The notes under the pieces: generated by a model
Seen by the model: the letters and a program-made list of their open reading frames with translations, nothing else
The model's database searches: none
What the model was told of the DNA's origin: nothing
Translations under genes and position numbers: made by a program
In this document: in pieces, positions 53,750-62,005 of the stretch
Layout: the number at the start of each line of letters is the position of its first letter
Numbering within the stretch: position 1 is the stretch's first letter
Assembly (NCBI RefSeq): GCF_016862995.1
Contig: NZ_BOOA01000027.1
Coordinates: forward strand, 41,393 to 105,392
From: Acrocarpospora phusangensis
Lineage (GTDB): Bacteria > Actinomycetota > Actinomycetes > Streptosporangiales > Streptosporangiaceae
Reading direction: 5' to 3'
DNA length: 64,000 nt

Positions 53750-56128
53750 CTAGTGGATCGTGATCACGCTGATGGTGTCGGTGCTGACGCCGTTGGCGCC
53801 GGTGGCGAGCAGGATGCCGGGGGCGGAGCCGTTGGCCACGAGCAGCGGGGTGAAGTCGCCGCAGCCGTACGGGATCGCCTGGAGGGTCGCGGTGTCCATC
53901 GCGGTCAGGGTTCCCGCCTGAGAGTTCAGGTAGAGCGTGTCCTCGTCCGCGGACAGCAGGATCGGGCCGTCGGTCCGGGTCAGTCCGAGCGGGGTGTCGC
54001 TGACGAGTGCGAGCGCGCCCGTGACCGGGTCGATGTCGACGGTGAGCAGGCTGCCGTGGGCGGGTGACTTGACGCTGTCGACGCAGAAGCAGTACGCGCG
54101 GGTGAAATCCGCGGTGACGACCTGATTGGCGACCATCACGCGCAGCCGCTGCGAGACGTACAGCGTGTCCTTGGTGACGAACCCGTTCGCGACGTCGACG
54201 ACCGCCAGCCCACCGAAGCCCGCCAGCAGCAGCTTGCCGCCATCCGGGCTGACAGCGGCCACACCTTCCATGCCGAGCGCCGGGTCGGCCGGGGCGACCC
54301 AGGAGTTCCTGACGGCGTAGGTGGCGGGGTCAAGCGCGGCCACGCAGAGCCGGCGGGTGCTCATGTCGCTGTTCCCGATGAAGACCGTCTTGCCGTCTCC
54401 GGTGACCAGCATGTACGGAATGGAAGGCTGCCCCGAGGGCGCCAGCGAGTCGAGACCCACGGGCTTGCCCAGCCGCGCGGTGCCGACGTCGAGCGGCAGG
54501 ATGGAGTAGTCGGGCGAGAGGCGACTGACGTCGCCGTTTCCCGATGACGCGATCAGGTGGATCGTCTTCCCGTCGGGACCGGCCGCGGCGGCATTGATCA
54601 GGGTGCCGCCGCTGCGGCTGGGCGGAATGATCGGGCCGACGTCGAACCCGCCCGTCACCTTCAGCGTCGCCAGGTCGAGGACGGCGCCGCGGGTCAGCGG
54701 CTGGGTGATCCTCATCCCGATGTTGATCTGGAACAAGAACGCCTTGCCGGCGCCCTTGGGGACGACGATTCCGCCGAGTGACGGCAGGCCGGTCGCCACG
54801 TCGCCGCGGGTCACACCGCCGATGTCCAGCACGGCGCTGGCGATCAACTCCTCGCTCGCCCGCTTCCTGCCCCGCCCCCCTCGGCTCCTGCCCTTGCGGC
54901 CGGAATCGCCCTCGCCCCCGGAGATGTCCTTGTACGCGATCAGGGTCAGCCTGGTGCCGAGCCCGACCCTGATCCCGCCCGTGATCGGGCCGCTGCCCGA
55001 GGGCGCGAAGTTCTGCCCGGACGCGATCCCGGGTGCGTCGAAGCGCGCGCCGGTGGTGTGATCGGTCGCCCAGGTGAGCACGGTCTGCACGGTGGCCTGG
55101 CCGTATGGGACCACCGGCGGCGTCGCGGAGAACGACAGCACCTCGGGCCCCGGCTTTTTGGTGATGATCACTGTCGTGGAGCCGTCGTTGTAGCCGGGGA
55201 CGCTGTGCCAGCTCACGTACGCGAGCGTGAGCGCCTCGTCGAGCCCGCCGGGCAGCGTGGCTTCGATGCCGGTCAGCGCGAACTCGATGATGCCCTGCCC
55301 GCCGCTGCCGAGCACCGTGCCGCCCCCGTCGGGGTCGGGCTGCATGATCCAGTACGGGCCCTGGCCCTGGACGTGCCGCTGCGGCGGCTGCCAGACATTG
55401 CCGTAGGCGTCGCCGATGCTCATGGCGATCTGCGCGGCGTCGGGCACGGTCGTCAGCGCGCCCGGACCGTCGCCGTAGACGAAGGTGAGCTGGAACGTGG
55501 GCGTGTGGCCCTGCCATGCGCCGGTGCCGCCGGGGACCAGCACCGCGTCGCCGGGGTTGACCAGATGCAGGGTCAGCTGCTGCGGCACCCCGGCGTAGAC
55601 GGAGGGCTGGTTGAAGTCGATTTTCAGGGGCAGCGTCTTCAGCCCCGGCTGCGGCGGATTGGCGATGTTGAGGAACAGCGGCACGTCGGCCTGGTCGTCG
55701 GTGACGCCCTGCGCGCCGGCGAGGTCGATGTCCGCGTTGCCGCTGATCGGCTGGCCCGACACCAGCACGTTGCCGAGCCGGAAGCTCAGCGCCCCGCCCT
55801 GCGGCACGCTCACCTGGCTCACCGGTGCGATGACCAGATACTGGAAATCGTTCGCGTCGGCGAAGGTGGCGGCCTTCCAGCCGGGTGCGGATACCTCGAA
55901 GGCGGCGATGTCGGCGTTGTCGATGTACCCGTTGAGATAGACGTAGATGGCGGACTGCCCAGCCGGGAGACTGCCGTCGGCTACCGGCGTCCCCGGCGGG
56001 AACACGATCGGGGCCCCTAAACCGTTGGTGAGCGTCAGCGTCAGCGCGTTCACCGTCGGGTCCCGGGTGATGTAGATGTTCGACGTGCCGTCGGCGTTCT
56101 TCAGCGCCGCCGTTACCTGTTGGTTCAT
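53750..56128 (-). CDS. DUF6603-operon protein 5: large beta-rich protein with propeller-like C-terminus
   Basis: 792 residues from ATG 56128, no leader or membrane segment. The N-terminal half is a chain of beta domains (LTLTNGLGAPIVFPPGTPV, IYVYLNGYIDN, LTFVYGDGPG, ALTLAYVSWHSVPGYNDGST). A basic Gly/Arg/Lys insert lies at about 405-430 (GRKGRSRGGRGRKR). The C-terminal ~300 residues have repeated beta-propeller-like blades (DGKTVFIGNSDMSTRRL, SPDGGKLLLAGFGGLAVVDV, DEDTLYLNSQAGTLTAMD), as in YVTN/WD-like proteins. It starts inside the stop codon of the 1242-residue protein. Likely a binding scaffold; function unknown. Confidence 0.88.
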   Translation of the reverse strand: MNQQVTAALKNADGTSNIYITRDPTVNALTLTLTNGLGAPIVFPPGTPVADGSLPAGQSAIYVYLNGYIDNADIAAFEVSAPGWKAATFADANDFQYLVIAPVSQVSVPQGGALSFRLGNVLVSGQPISGNADIDLAGAQGVTDDQADVPLFLNIANPPQPGLKTLPLKIDFNQPSVYAGVPQQLTLHLVNPGDAVLVPGGTGAWQGHTPTFQLTFVYGDGPGALTTVPDAAQIAMSIGDAYGNVWQPPQRHVQGQGPYWIMQPDPDGGGTVLGSGGQGIIEFALTGIEATLPGGLDEALTLAYVSWHSVPGYNDGSTTVIITKKPGPEVLSFSATPPVVPYGQATVQTVLTWATDHTTGARFDAPGIASGQNFAPSGSGPITGGIRVGLGTRLTLIAYKDISGGEGDSGRKGRSRGGRGRKRASEELIASAVLDIGGVTRGDVATGLPSLGGIVVPKGAGKAFLFQINIGMRITQPLTRGAVLDLATLKVTGGFDVGPIIPPSRSGGTLINAAAAGPDGKTIHLIASSGNGDVSRLSPDYSILPLDVGTARLGKPVGLDSLAPSGQPSIPYMLVTGDGKTVFIGNSDMSTRRLCVAALDPATYAVRNSWVAPADPALGMEGVAAVSPDGGKLLLAGFGGLAVVDVANGFVTKDTLYVSQRLRVMVANQVVTADFTRAYCFCVDSVKSPAHGSLLTVDIDPVTGALALVSDTPLGLTRTDGPILLSADEDTLYLNSQAGTLTAMDTATLQAIPYGCGDFTPLLVANGSAPGILLATGANGVSTDTISVITIH

Positions 56129-59100
56129 GGCATGACCAGCCAGCCCTCGGTGATCTGCTGCGGGGTGTAGTCGAGCGTCGCCGACGATGGCGCGTCGGCC
56201 GTCTGCGCTACTTTCCACTGGCCGTCGGCGACGGTGACCCAGTTCCAGGCTCCGTGTTGCTTCGGGAGGGCCAGCGACATGATCGCGGTGTTGGACGCGG
56301 TCAGCACCGGGCGGGTGGCCAAGGCCAGCGACAACGAAGCGATGTCATAGTGCTCGGGCGGGATCGTGATCTGCTCGACCGGCAGCACGCCGGTGGTGGC
56401 GTGAACCACGCCGCGCGGGTCGAGCAGCAGGGTCACGACGGTGCCCGCCCCGGCGTCGGACGTGGGCGACAACGTGACCGTGTCCTGTGCGGGCGGCCGC
56501 ACGCCGCCGTTGGACGCGGTCGCGGCGGGCGCGTAGAACGACAGCCAGTCGGTGTCGTCGCCTTGCTGCACCCAGAAGCCGATCAAGCTGTCGTCCAGGC
56601 GCTGCGGGTCGCCGAGCCTGACCGGGAAACGCACCGCGCTCAGGCCCGCGTCATCCGGCGCCGCGCCGTGCAGGACTCGCGCCACGAAGCTGGGCCAGGA
56701 CTGACTGGCGGCGGTGCCGCCGGGCACTTCGAGGTTCAGCCCGGCACGGGCGAGGGCGAGCGGCTGGCCGGCCAGTACGGCGGACTCCGCGCTTTCCCGG
56801 AACTCCGCGGGCAGCGTGAAGTCGAGCGATTCGCGTATCTGCGCGAAGAACGGCGCGAGGAACGTGGCGTCCCCTCCGGCGTAGATCGCGACGGCGATGC
56901 CGTACAGGTGCGGATTCTGGCCGGCGAAGACCGTCTCGACGCTCGCCCCGTGCGGGTAGGCGCCGCCGGGCGCCGGCGTCCACAGCACCGTGCGTTCGTC
57001 GATGCTCAGCGCGAACTCACCCAGCGGGGTGCCGTCGGTGGCGTAGACGGCCAGCGCGCGGTCGAGCCAGTTGGGAACCAGCCACCCGAACACCGGCGTG
57101 GTGGCCGGGTGGCTGTTGGTCTCCACTTGGTCGTCGCCGGCGGCCAGCCAGCGGAACAGCAGCCGGGCGGGCTGCGTCAGCCGCGGCGGCAGGAAGGCGG
57201 CGCCGGCCGGCGCGTTCAGGGCGGGCGGCGGCGTCAGCGACGCGGACAGCAGCACGGACGGCCCGGCGAAGTCCCTGAACCGGCCGAACGCGTCGACCAC
57301 GCGCAGCCGCCGAATGGACAGCGTGCCGGTGCGCAGCGGGTTGAAGCTCGCCTCCGGCAGCGGGGCGACGCTGTTCTCCGGCCCGACCGCGGCGGCGATC
57401 TGGGCGGTGAACCTGGCCAGCGGCGGCGCGGCCAGCGGGTCGCCGACCGGCAACTGCAGCACCAGCTCCCGCATCAGCATGGCCTGCCCCGCGCCGGTGA
57501 GCTGCTGGGCGAGCAGCGGCAACGTCTGCAACTGACCCAGTATCGCGGTGAGATCGGGGTCGGCGTTTCCGGTGTTGCTCAGGAAGCGCTGGATCTCGTC
57601 CACCATGGTGGCGCCGGTCCGGCCGCCCAGCAGCGTGCTGCCGGAGTAGAGCTGCTCGTCCTGCGGCGTGCCATGGACGTACCCCAGGTCGACCGCGCTG
57701 GTCGGAAGCTGGAAGTTGGCGCTGACGAAATCCGGCGCGTAGGCGCCGCCGCGGACCGGGTCGATGTACTGCAGCGGGCGGAACGCGACCTCGTACTGGA
57801 GCAGCAGCGGGAGCCACGGCGTCGTGGCCCAGTCGTGCACCGCCGCGCGGGACGGCGCGCTGCCCGTGTAGCTCACCCTCGTCGGCGGATTTCCGGCCAC
57901 GAACTGGACCGCGGCCTGGCGCAGCACGTTGCCGGTGGCGGCGAAGTCGAGCACCGCCGGGTTGGTCCGTCCGCCCTGCGCCGCGCAGGCGGCGGCCACC
58001 GCCGGTTGCAGCGCGGGTGCGATCAGGATCGCCTCGCGCAGCAGCGCCTGCAGCAGTGCGGCGGGCGCCTGATCGGGGAGGGCCGCCAGCGCGGCCAGCG
58101 CCGTCGCCGGGACCGTGACCTGGGCGCTGCCGGAAACCGCTCCCGCCTGGAGCGTCACCGCGGTGACCACTTCGGTGTCCAGACGGCAGGACAGGCCGGC
58201 GCCGCCCAGGTCGCGGCCGGCCGCGAGGTGCCGGGCGGCCGGGGCCACGTCGGGACCGCTGAGCAGCAGCACCGGCTCGGCGGGTTCGCGGTACGGCCGG
58301 GCCGGGGTGTCGCCGCGCAGCGATTGAGCCGCGGGCAGGGCGGCCCGGATGGCCTGCGCCGCGGTGGCGATGGCGGCCGTCAGCGTGTCGAGGGTGCCGC
58401 CGGTCTGGGTGATGGCGGCGATGGCCTGTGCCTGCGCGCTGAGAAAGGTCTGCACCGTGCCCAGCTGGTCGCGCAGTTCCGGCGGCGCCAGATCGGGCTG
58501 GTAGCGGATGACGAGGTTCTTGTACCAGTCGGCGAACAGCTGCTGACGGCGCGTCCGCAGTTCGTGGGTCAGCGTGTCCGCCCGCAGCTGGAGCAGGTTC
58601 AGCGCGCTGAGGTCGTCGGCGAGCTGGGCGGGCAGGGGGACCTCCCCGCCCTGGGCGGTCTTGTCCACCGTGACGACGCTCCAGACCGACCCGCCTCCGC
58701 CCGCCGCGAAGCCGGCATCGTGCATCGCCTGCTCGAAACTCGGTTGCGAGTCGACCTGCGCGCTCTTGGACAGCAGCCCGAACTGCAGCGCGTTGAGCAG
58801 CCGCTCGGTGTCGCCGGCCGCCGGGGACCCCGGCGCGGCGGCCGCCATCAGCGCGGACAGCGCCTCCGGGCCGGTGTCGGCGACGGCGACCGTGAGCGGC
58901 CGCGGCGCGTCGTCCAGATACTGCCGGGCGGGATCCCAGCTGATGCCGTTCACCACGCCGCTGCACACCGTCGCGGCGGGCGCGACGGTCCCGTCCCAGG
59001 TCCAGCCGTATCGGTTGCTCCCGGGCACGATTTTCCCGGTGCGCATCGGGTCGTTCGCGGCGTCGCCGTACCAGCCCGCCACGTGGTAGCTGATCGTGCT

Positions 59101-59853
59101 GCTCGCGGGGCGGTAGCCGGTCAGGTCGGCGAGCGTGTCGAGGAAGCCGAAGCTGGTGCAGGAGTTGGGGTAGTACCCGGCAAACGTGGGCTGGCCGTAG
59201 CCCATCGCGGTCAGGCCGGTCAGGCGTTCCGCCGCTCCGCCCGTCTCACGCCAGGAGGCGAGGTCGAACGACGCGCCGAGATAGCGGAAGTTCTGCCCGG
59301 GGGTGGGCTGCATGGGCACGGTCGGCTGGGGCCGGCCGGGCGTGGCGGTGGGCGTCGCCGACAGCCGGTCGCTTTCCACCACCCAGCTCCGCGTGGACAC
59401 CGTCGGCCGGCTCGCGACGGCCACGTCCAGGACGATGCGCGTCACCAGCCAGCGCTCGGGCACCGGGGGGAAATCCTGCCGCCCGTCGGCGCCGGCGATC
59501 GCGTGGCTGAGCCCGGCGGGCAGGGCCCAGTGCAGATGGACGCCCTGCGCCAAGGGCACCGCGCCTCCGAAGGGGACCGAGCCGGCCAGCACGTCGGCGC
59601 TGATGTACGGCCCGCGGTTGTGCGTGACCCGGTCGGCCACGTACGGCAGCGCCGAGAAGTCGGCAGTCGGTCCCAGCGTCATCGCGACGCCGCCGGGATC
59701 CTGCCCGTCCACGTCGGGCCTGCCGACGCAGAGCGCGTCCACGTCGATGGAGACGATCAGCGTCGGCGGGCTCGGCTCCGCGTCCCGACGCCGGCGGAAC
59801 GGGCGCCTGCGCCGCTTGTCCGGCTTTTCCTTCCGAAACGAGCGCCTCGGCAT
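56125..59853 (-). CDS. DUF6603-operon protein 4: very large uncharacterised protein
   Basis: 1242 residues from ATG 59853. The N-terminus is highly basic (RKEKPDKRRRRPFRRRRDAE), followed by LIVSIDVDALCVGR and a region VHLHWALPAGLSHA then PPVPERWLVTRIVLDV, which suggests a conserved head domain. Helical segments (about 380-560), an alanine-rich middle and a beta-rich end follow; late motifs include LLFRWLAAGDDQVETNSHP and ERTVLWTPAPGG. No transmembrane or catalytic motif is recognised. It overlaps the next gene by 4 bases and lies 2 bases after the previous one. Confidence 0.9.
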   Translation of the reverse strand: MPRRSFRKEKPDKRRRRPFRRRRDAEPSPPTLIVSIDVDALCVGRPDVDGQDPGGVAMTLGPTADFSALPYVADRVTHNRGPYISADVLAGSVPFGGAVPLAQGVHLHWALPAGLSHAIAGADGRQDFPPVPERWLVTRIVLDVAVASRPTVSTRSWVVESDRLSATPTATPGRPQPTVPMQPTPGQNFRYLGASFDLASWRETGGAAERLTGLTAMGYGQPTFAGYYPNSCTSFGFLDTLADLTGYRPASSTISYHVAGWYGDAANDPMRTGKIVPGSNRYGWTWDGTVAPAATVCSGVVNGISWDPARQYLDDAPRPLTVAVADTGPEALSALMAAAAPGSPAAGDTERLLNALQFGLLSKSAQVDSQPSFEQAMHDAGFAAGGGGSVWSVVTVDKTAQGGEVPLPAQLADDLSALNLLQLRADTLTHELRTRRQQLFADWYKNLVIRYQPDLAPPELRDQLGTVQTFLSAQAQAIAAITQTGGTLDTLTAAIATAAQAIRAALPAAQSLRGDTPARPYREPAEPVLLLSGPDVAPAARHLAAGRDLGGAGLSCRLDTEVVTAVTLQAGAVSGSAQVTVPATALAALAALPDQAPAALLQALLREAILIAPALQPAVAAACAAQGGRTNPAVLDFAATGNVLRQAAVQFVAGNPPTRVSYTGSAPSRAAVHDWATTPWLPLLLQYEVAFRPLQYIDPVRGGAYAPDFVSANFQLPTSAVDLGYVHGTPQDEQLYSGSTLLGGRTGATMVDEIQRFLSNTGNADPDLTAILGQLQTLPLLAQQLTGAGQAMLMRELVLQLPVGDPLAAPPLARFTAQIAAAVGPENSVAPLPEASFNPLRTGTLSIRRLRVVDAFGRFRDFAGPSVLLSASLTPPPALNAPAGAAFLPPRLTQPARLLFRWLAAGDDQVETNSHPATTPVFGWLVPNWLDRALAVYATDGTPLGEFALSIDERTVLWTPAPGGAYPHGASVETVFAGQNPHLYGIAVAIYAGGDATFLAPFFAQIRESLDFTLPAEFRESAESAVLAGQPLALARAGLNLEVPGGTAASQSWPSFVARVLHGAAPDDAGLSAVRFPVRLGDPQRLDDSLIGFWVQQGDDTDWLSFYAPAATASNGGVRPPAQDTVTLSPTSDAGAGTVVTLLLDPRGVVHATTGVLPVEQITIPPEHYDIASLSLALATRPVLTASNTAIMSLALPKQHGAWNWVTVADGQWKVAQTADAPSSATLDYTPQQITEGWLVMP

Positions 59854-59855
59854 GC

Positions 59856-60716
59856 TCAACTCCCCGTCTCGAAGCTGACCGACTGGACGCCTTCCACCAT
59901 CTCCAGCCCGAACTGCGCGGCGCTGAACTCCGTCGCCGGAGTCGGCGACGGCCATACCCGCGAGGACATGGCCTGGGCGAGCGCGGCGGTCTTGACGACG
60001 GTGGTGCTCCCCGCGCGCAGGGTGACCGGCTGCACGGCTCCGTCGATGAAGCCGCCGGTGCCGGGACCGGCGGCGTAGCGCAGCTGCTTCTGCCAGCCGC
60101 CGCCGGAGGCGGGATCCAGCCCGAAGTGCACGCCCTCCGGTGGCTCGCGCAACTCCACCCGGCGCAGTACGCCGCCGAGCAGGCACAGCAGCAGCGCGGG
60201 AGCCATCCGCTCCAGGCGCAGCAGCGGCAACGGCTGCGTGGCGTCGGCATCGGCGTAGCCGCGGACCTCCAGACCGGGCCAGCCGGAGACCGCCGCGGAA
60301 CGGAGCAGGAAACCGCTGATCGCTTCCGGAGCCGCCGCGGGCGCCTGGTCGCCGAGCAGATCGGCGCGGACCCGGCCCAGCCGGGCGCGCGCGGCGGGGA
60401 CGGCGGCGGCGCGCAGCGCCTCGCCGGCGTCGGCGGTGGCCCGGGTGGCGCCGACGCTGAACGCGCCGTCCAGCAGTGCCTCCACCCAGGCGTTGTCGAC
60501 CTGGAAGAACCGGATCGATTCCATCGGCAGCATCCGGATGTCCGGCACGAGGTAGGCGAACGGCACTCCATGGAGCAGGTGCAGCCGGGTCAGCCAGTCG
60601 ATCACCTGATACTCGTCCGTACCCGGCTCTGGGTCGGCGGTGACGCCCGATGTCGCGGCGATGCGGGCGCGCAGCGCCTCACGGCCGACGAACCCCGGCA
60701 GCTCGCGTGGCATCAT
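59856..60716 (-). CDS. DUF6603-operon protein 3: 286-residue uncharacterised protein
   Basis: 286 residues from ATG 60716 (ATG 60713 equally possible). It has a characteristic run PMESIRFFQVDNAWVEALLDG near residues 64-84, then GAFSVGATRATADAGEALRA. The second half has LLRLERMAPALLLCLLGGVL and RRVELREPPEGVHFGLDP. I believe the ESIRFF-VD-WxxAL-DGA pattern recurs in uncharacterised multi-gene neighbourhoods of other bacteria, but cannot cite a family. It overlaps protein 2 by 4 bases. Confidence 0.88.
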   Translation of the reverse strand: MMPRELPGFVGREALRARIAATSGVTADPEPGTDEYQVIDWLTRLHLLHGVPFAYLVPDIRMLPMESIRFFQVDNAWVEALLDGAFSVGATRATADAGEALRAAAVPAARARLGRVRADLLGDQAPAAAPEAISGFLLRSAAVSGWPGLEVRGYADADATQPLPLLRLERMAPALLLCLLGGVLRRVELREPPEGVHFGLDPASGGGWQKQLRYAAGPGTGGFIDGAVQPVTLRAGSTTVVKTAALAQAMSSRVWPSPTPATEFSAAQFGLEMVEGVQSVSFETGS

Positions 60717-62005
60717 CGGCCCCCGTTCTCCGTGAGCTGTGCCGCCGCCGGGCCGACCACGTCGCGGATGACCCGGGCGAGCCGGCGGTGGGCCGGCGGG
60801 AGGGATTGATCGGTGTCGGTGGACAGCGGGGGTAGCAGTTGATCCACGATCTCCTCTTCGAGCTGGTTCGCGGCCTGCTGGGTCACGGTCAGCTTCCAAC
60901 GGAACAGTGCGGTGGCGTAGCCGCGGTCGTGCAGCGCGAGCAGCCGTCCCAGCTCCCACGCGGCGGCGTAGCTCACGTCGAACATCCCGGTGCCGGGGTC
61001 GTAGCGGAGCAGCTCATCGCTTGCCTGCGCGTGGACGGCCGCCGCGGGCGCGACCCCGAGCGGCAGCAGCGGCCCGCGATACCAGGAGACCGTGCCGCCG
61101 CCGTCGCGCAGCGTGTGGTTCATCGCGGTGTAGCCCATGCCGAGCGCCTGCGAGACCGGCGTGCCCGGTGGCGCCGGGAGCTGGAGGGCGGCCGGGTTCA
61201 TGTCCAGCGCCTGCAAAATGCCCTGGAAGCTCTGTTCTAGCCGTGTGGCGAAGAACGTCCAGCTGCGCAGCACCGCCAGCCGTACCGTCTGGGCCGCGGG
61301 CGGCACGGCGGCCGGGAGAACGCCGTCGTCGGAGGGCAGGTAAGGTCCATAACCCTCAAGGGACACCAGGAACACCGTGCTGGTGTGTCCGGAGGTGGGC
61401 AGCCGGTTGCCGAAGACGACGGCGAACTCGGCCGCCGGCGGGGTGTCGCCGTCGGTCGCCTTCGCCGCCGGGGAGGCCAGCCGTGTGTGCGCCAGCCAGG
61501 TCAGGTCGGCCGGCGACGGCGCGATCTGCGCGAACCGGCCGACCGGGACGTCGATGACCGTGACCGGATCCGAGGCCTGCTCCCCGAGTTCGGGGGTGCG
61601 CGGCGGGACGAACACGTCGCCGCCGCTGACCAGGTCGGCGATGGTCATCGCCCGTGGTGACGGCGGCGGGTCCTGCTCGTCGAAGAGCAGCAGCGCCAGC
61701 CAGCCCGTCCGGGTCGCGATCCCGCCGGGCTCGCGCTGCCAGGGCAGGGTCGGGTCGGTCAGTACGACGTGCGGGAGCGTGTTGTCGAACTCGCCCTGGC
61801 TGCCCGGCGGCGGGAACACGCTGTTCACACCGCTGTCGTCGAGCTGGTAGCGAATGCCGGTGACGAAGAAGGACTGGGTCGCCCGCAGCGACTCGCTCTG
61901 GCCGTTCACGTTGACGGCCTGCGTGGCCGTAATCGTGTACTCGCCGTCCTCCAGGGCGGGCAGCAGGTACTGAACGAAGCTGATGGAGCCCTCGTCCGCG
62001 CTCAT
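60713..62005 (-). CDS. DUF6603-operon protein 2: 430-residue uncharacterised protein
   Basis: 430 residues from ATG 62005 with GAGGAGG. The N-terminal 60 residues are beta-rich (FVQYLLPALEDGEYTITATQ, then SFFVTGIRYQLDD). This is followed by a phrase VFPPPGSQGEFDNTLPHVVL and LPWQREP that has the feel of a conserved motif. A helical C-terminus (YAAAWELGRLLALHDRGYATAL) follows. No leader. It overlaps both neighbours by 4 bases. Confidence 0.88.
   Translation of the reverse strand: MSADEGSISFVQYLLPALEDGEYTITATQAVNVNGQSESLRATQSFFVTGIRYQLDDSGVNSVFPPPGSQGEFDNTLPHVVLTDPTLPWQREPGGIATRTGWLALLLFDEQDPPPSPRAMTIADLVSGGDVFVPPRTPELGEQASDPVTVIDVPVGRFAQIAPSPADLTWLAHTRLASPAAKATDGDTPPAAEFAVVFGNRLPTSGHTSTVFLVSLEGYGPYLPSDDGVLPAAVPPAAQTVRLAVLRSWTFFATRLEQSFQGILQALDMNPAALQLPAPPGTPVSQALGMGYTAMNHTLRDGGGTVSWYRGPLLPLGVAPAAAVHAQASDELLRYDPGTGMFDVSYAAAWELGRLLALHDRGYATALFRWKLTVTQQAANQLEEEIVDQLLPPLSTDTDQSLPPAHRRLARVIRDVVGPAAAQLTENGGR

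Noticed and set aside
56254..60078. 1274-codon antisense open frame
   Set aside because: Mirror of the 1242-residue gene; composition is Arg/Gly/Val-rich without structure.
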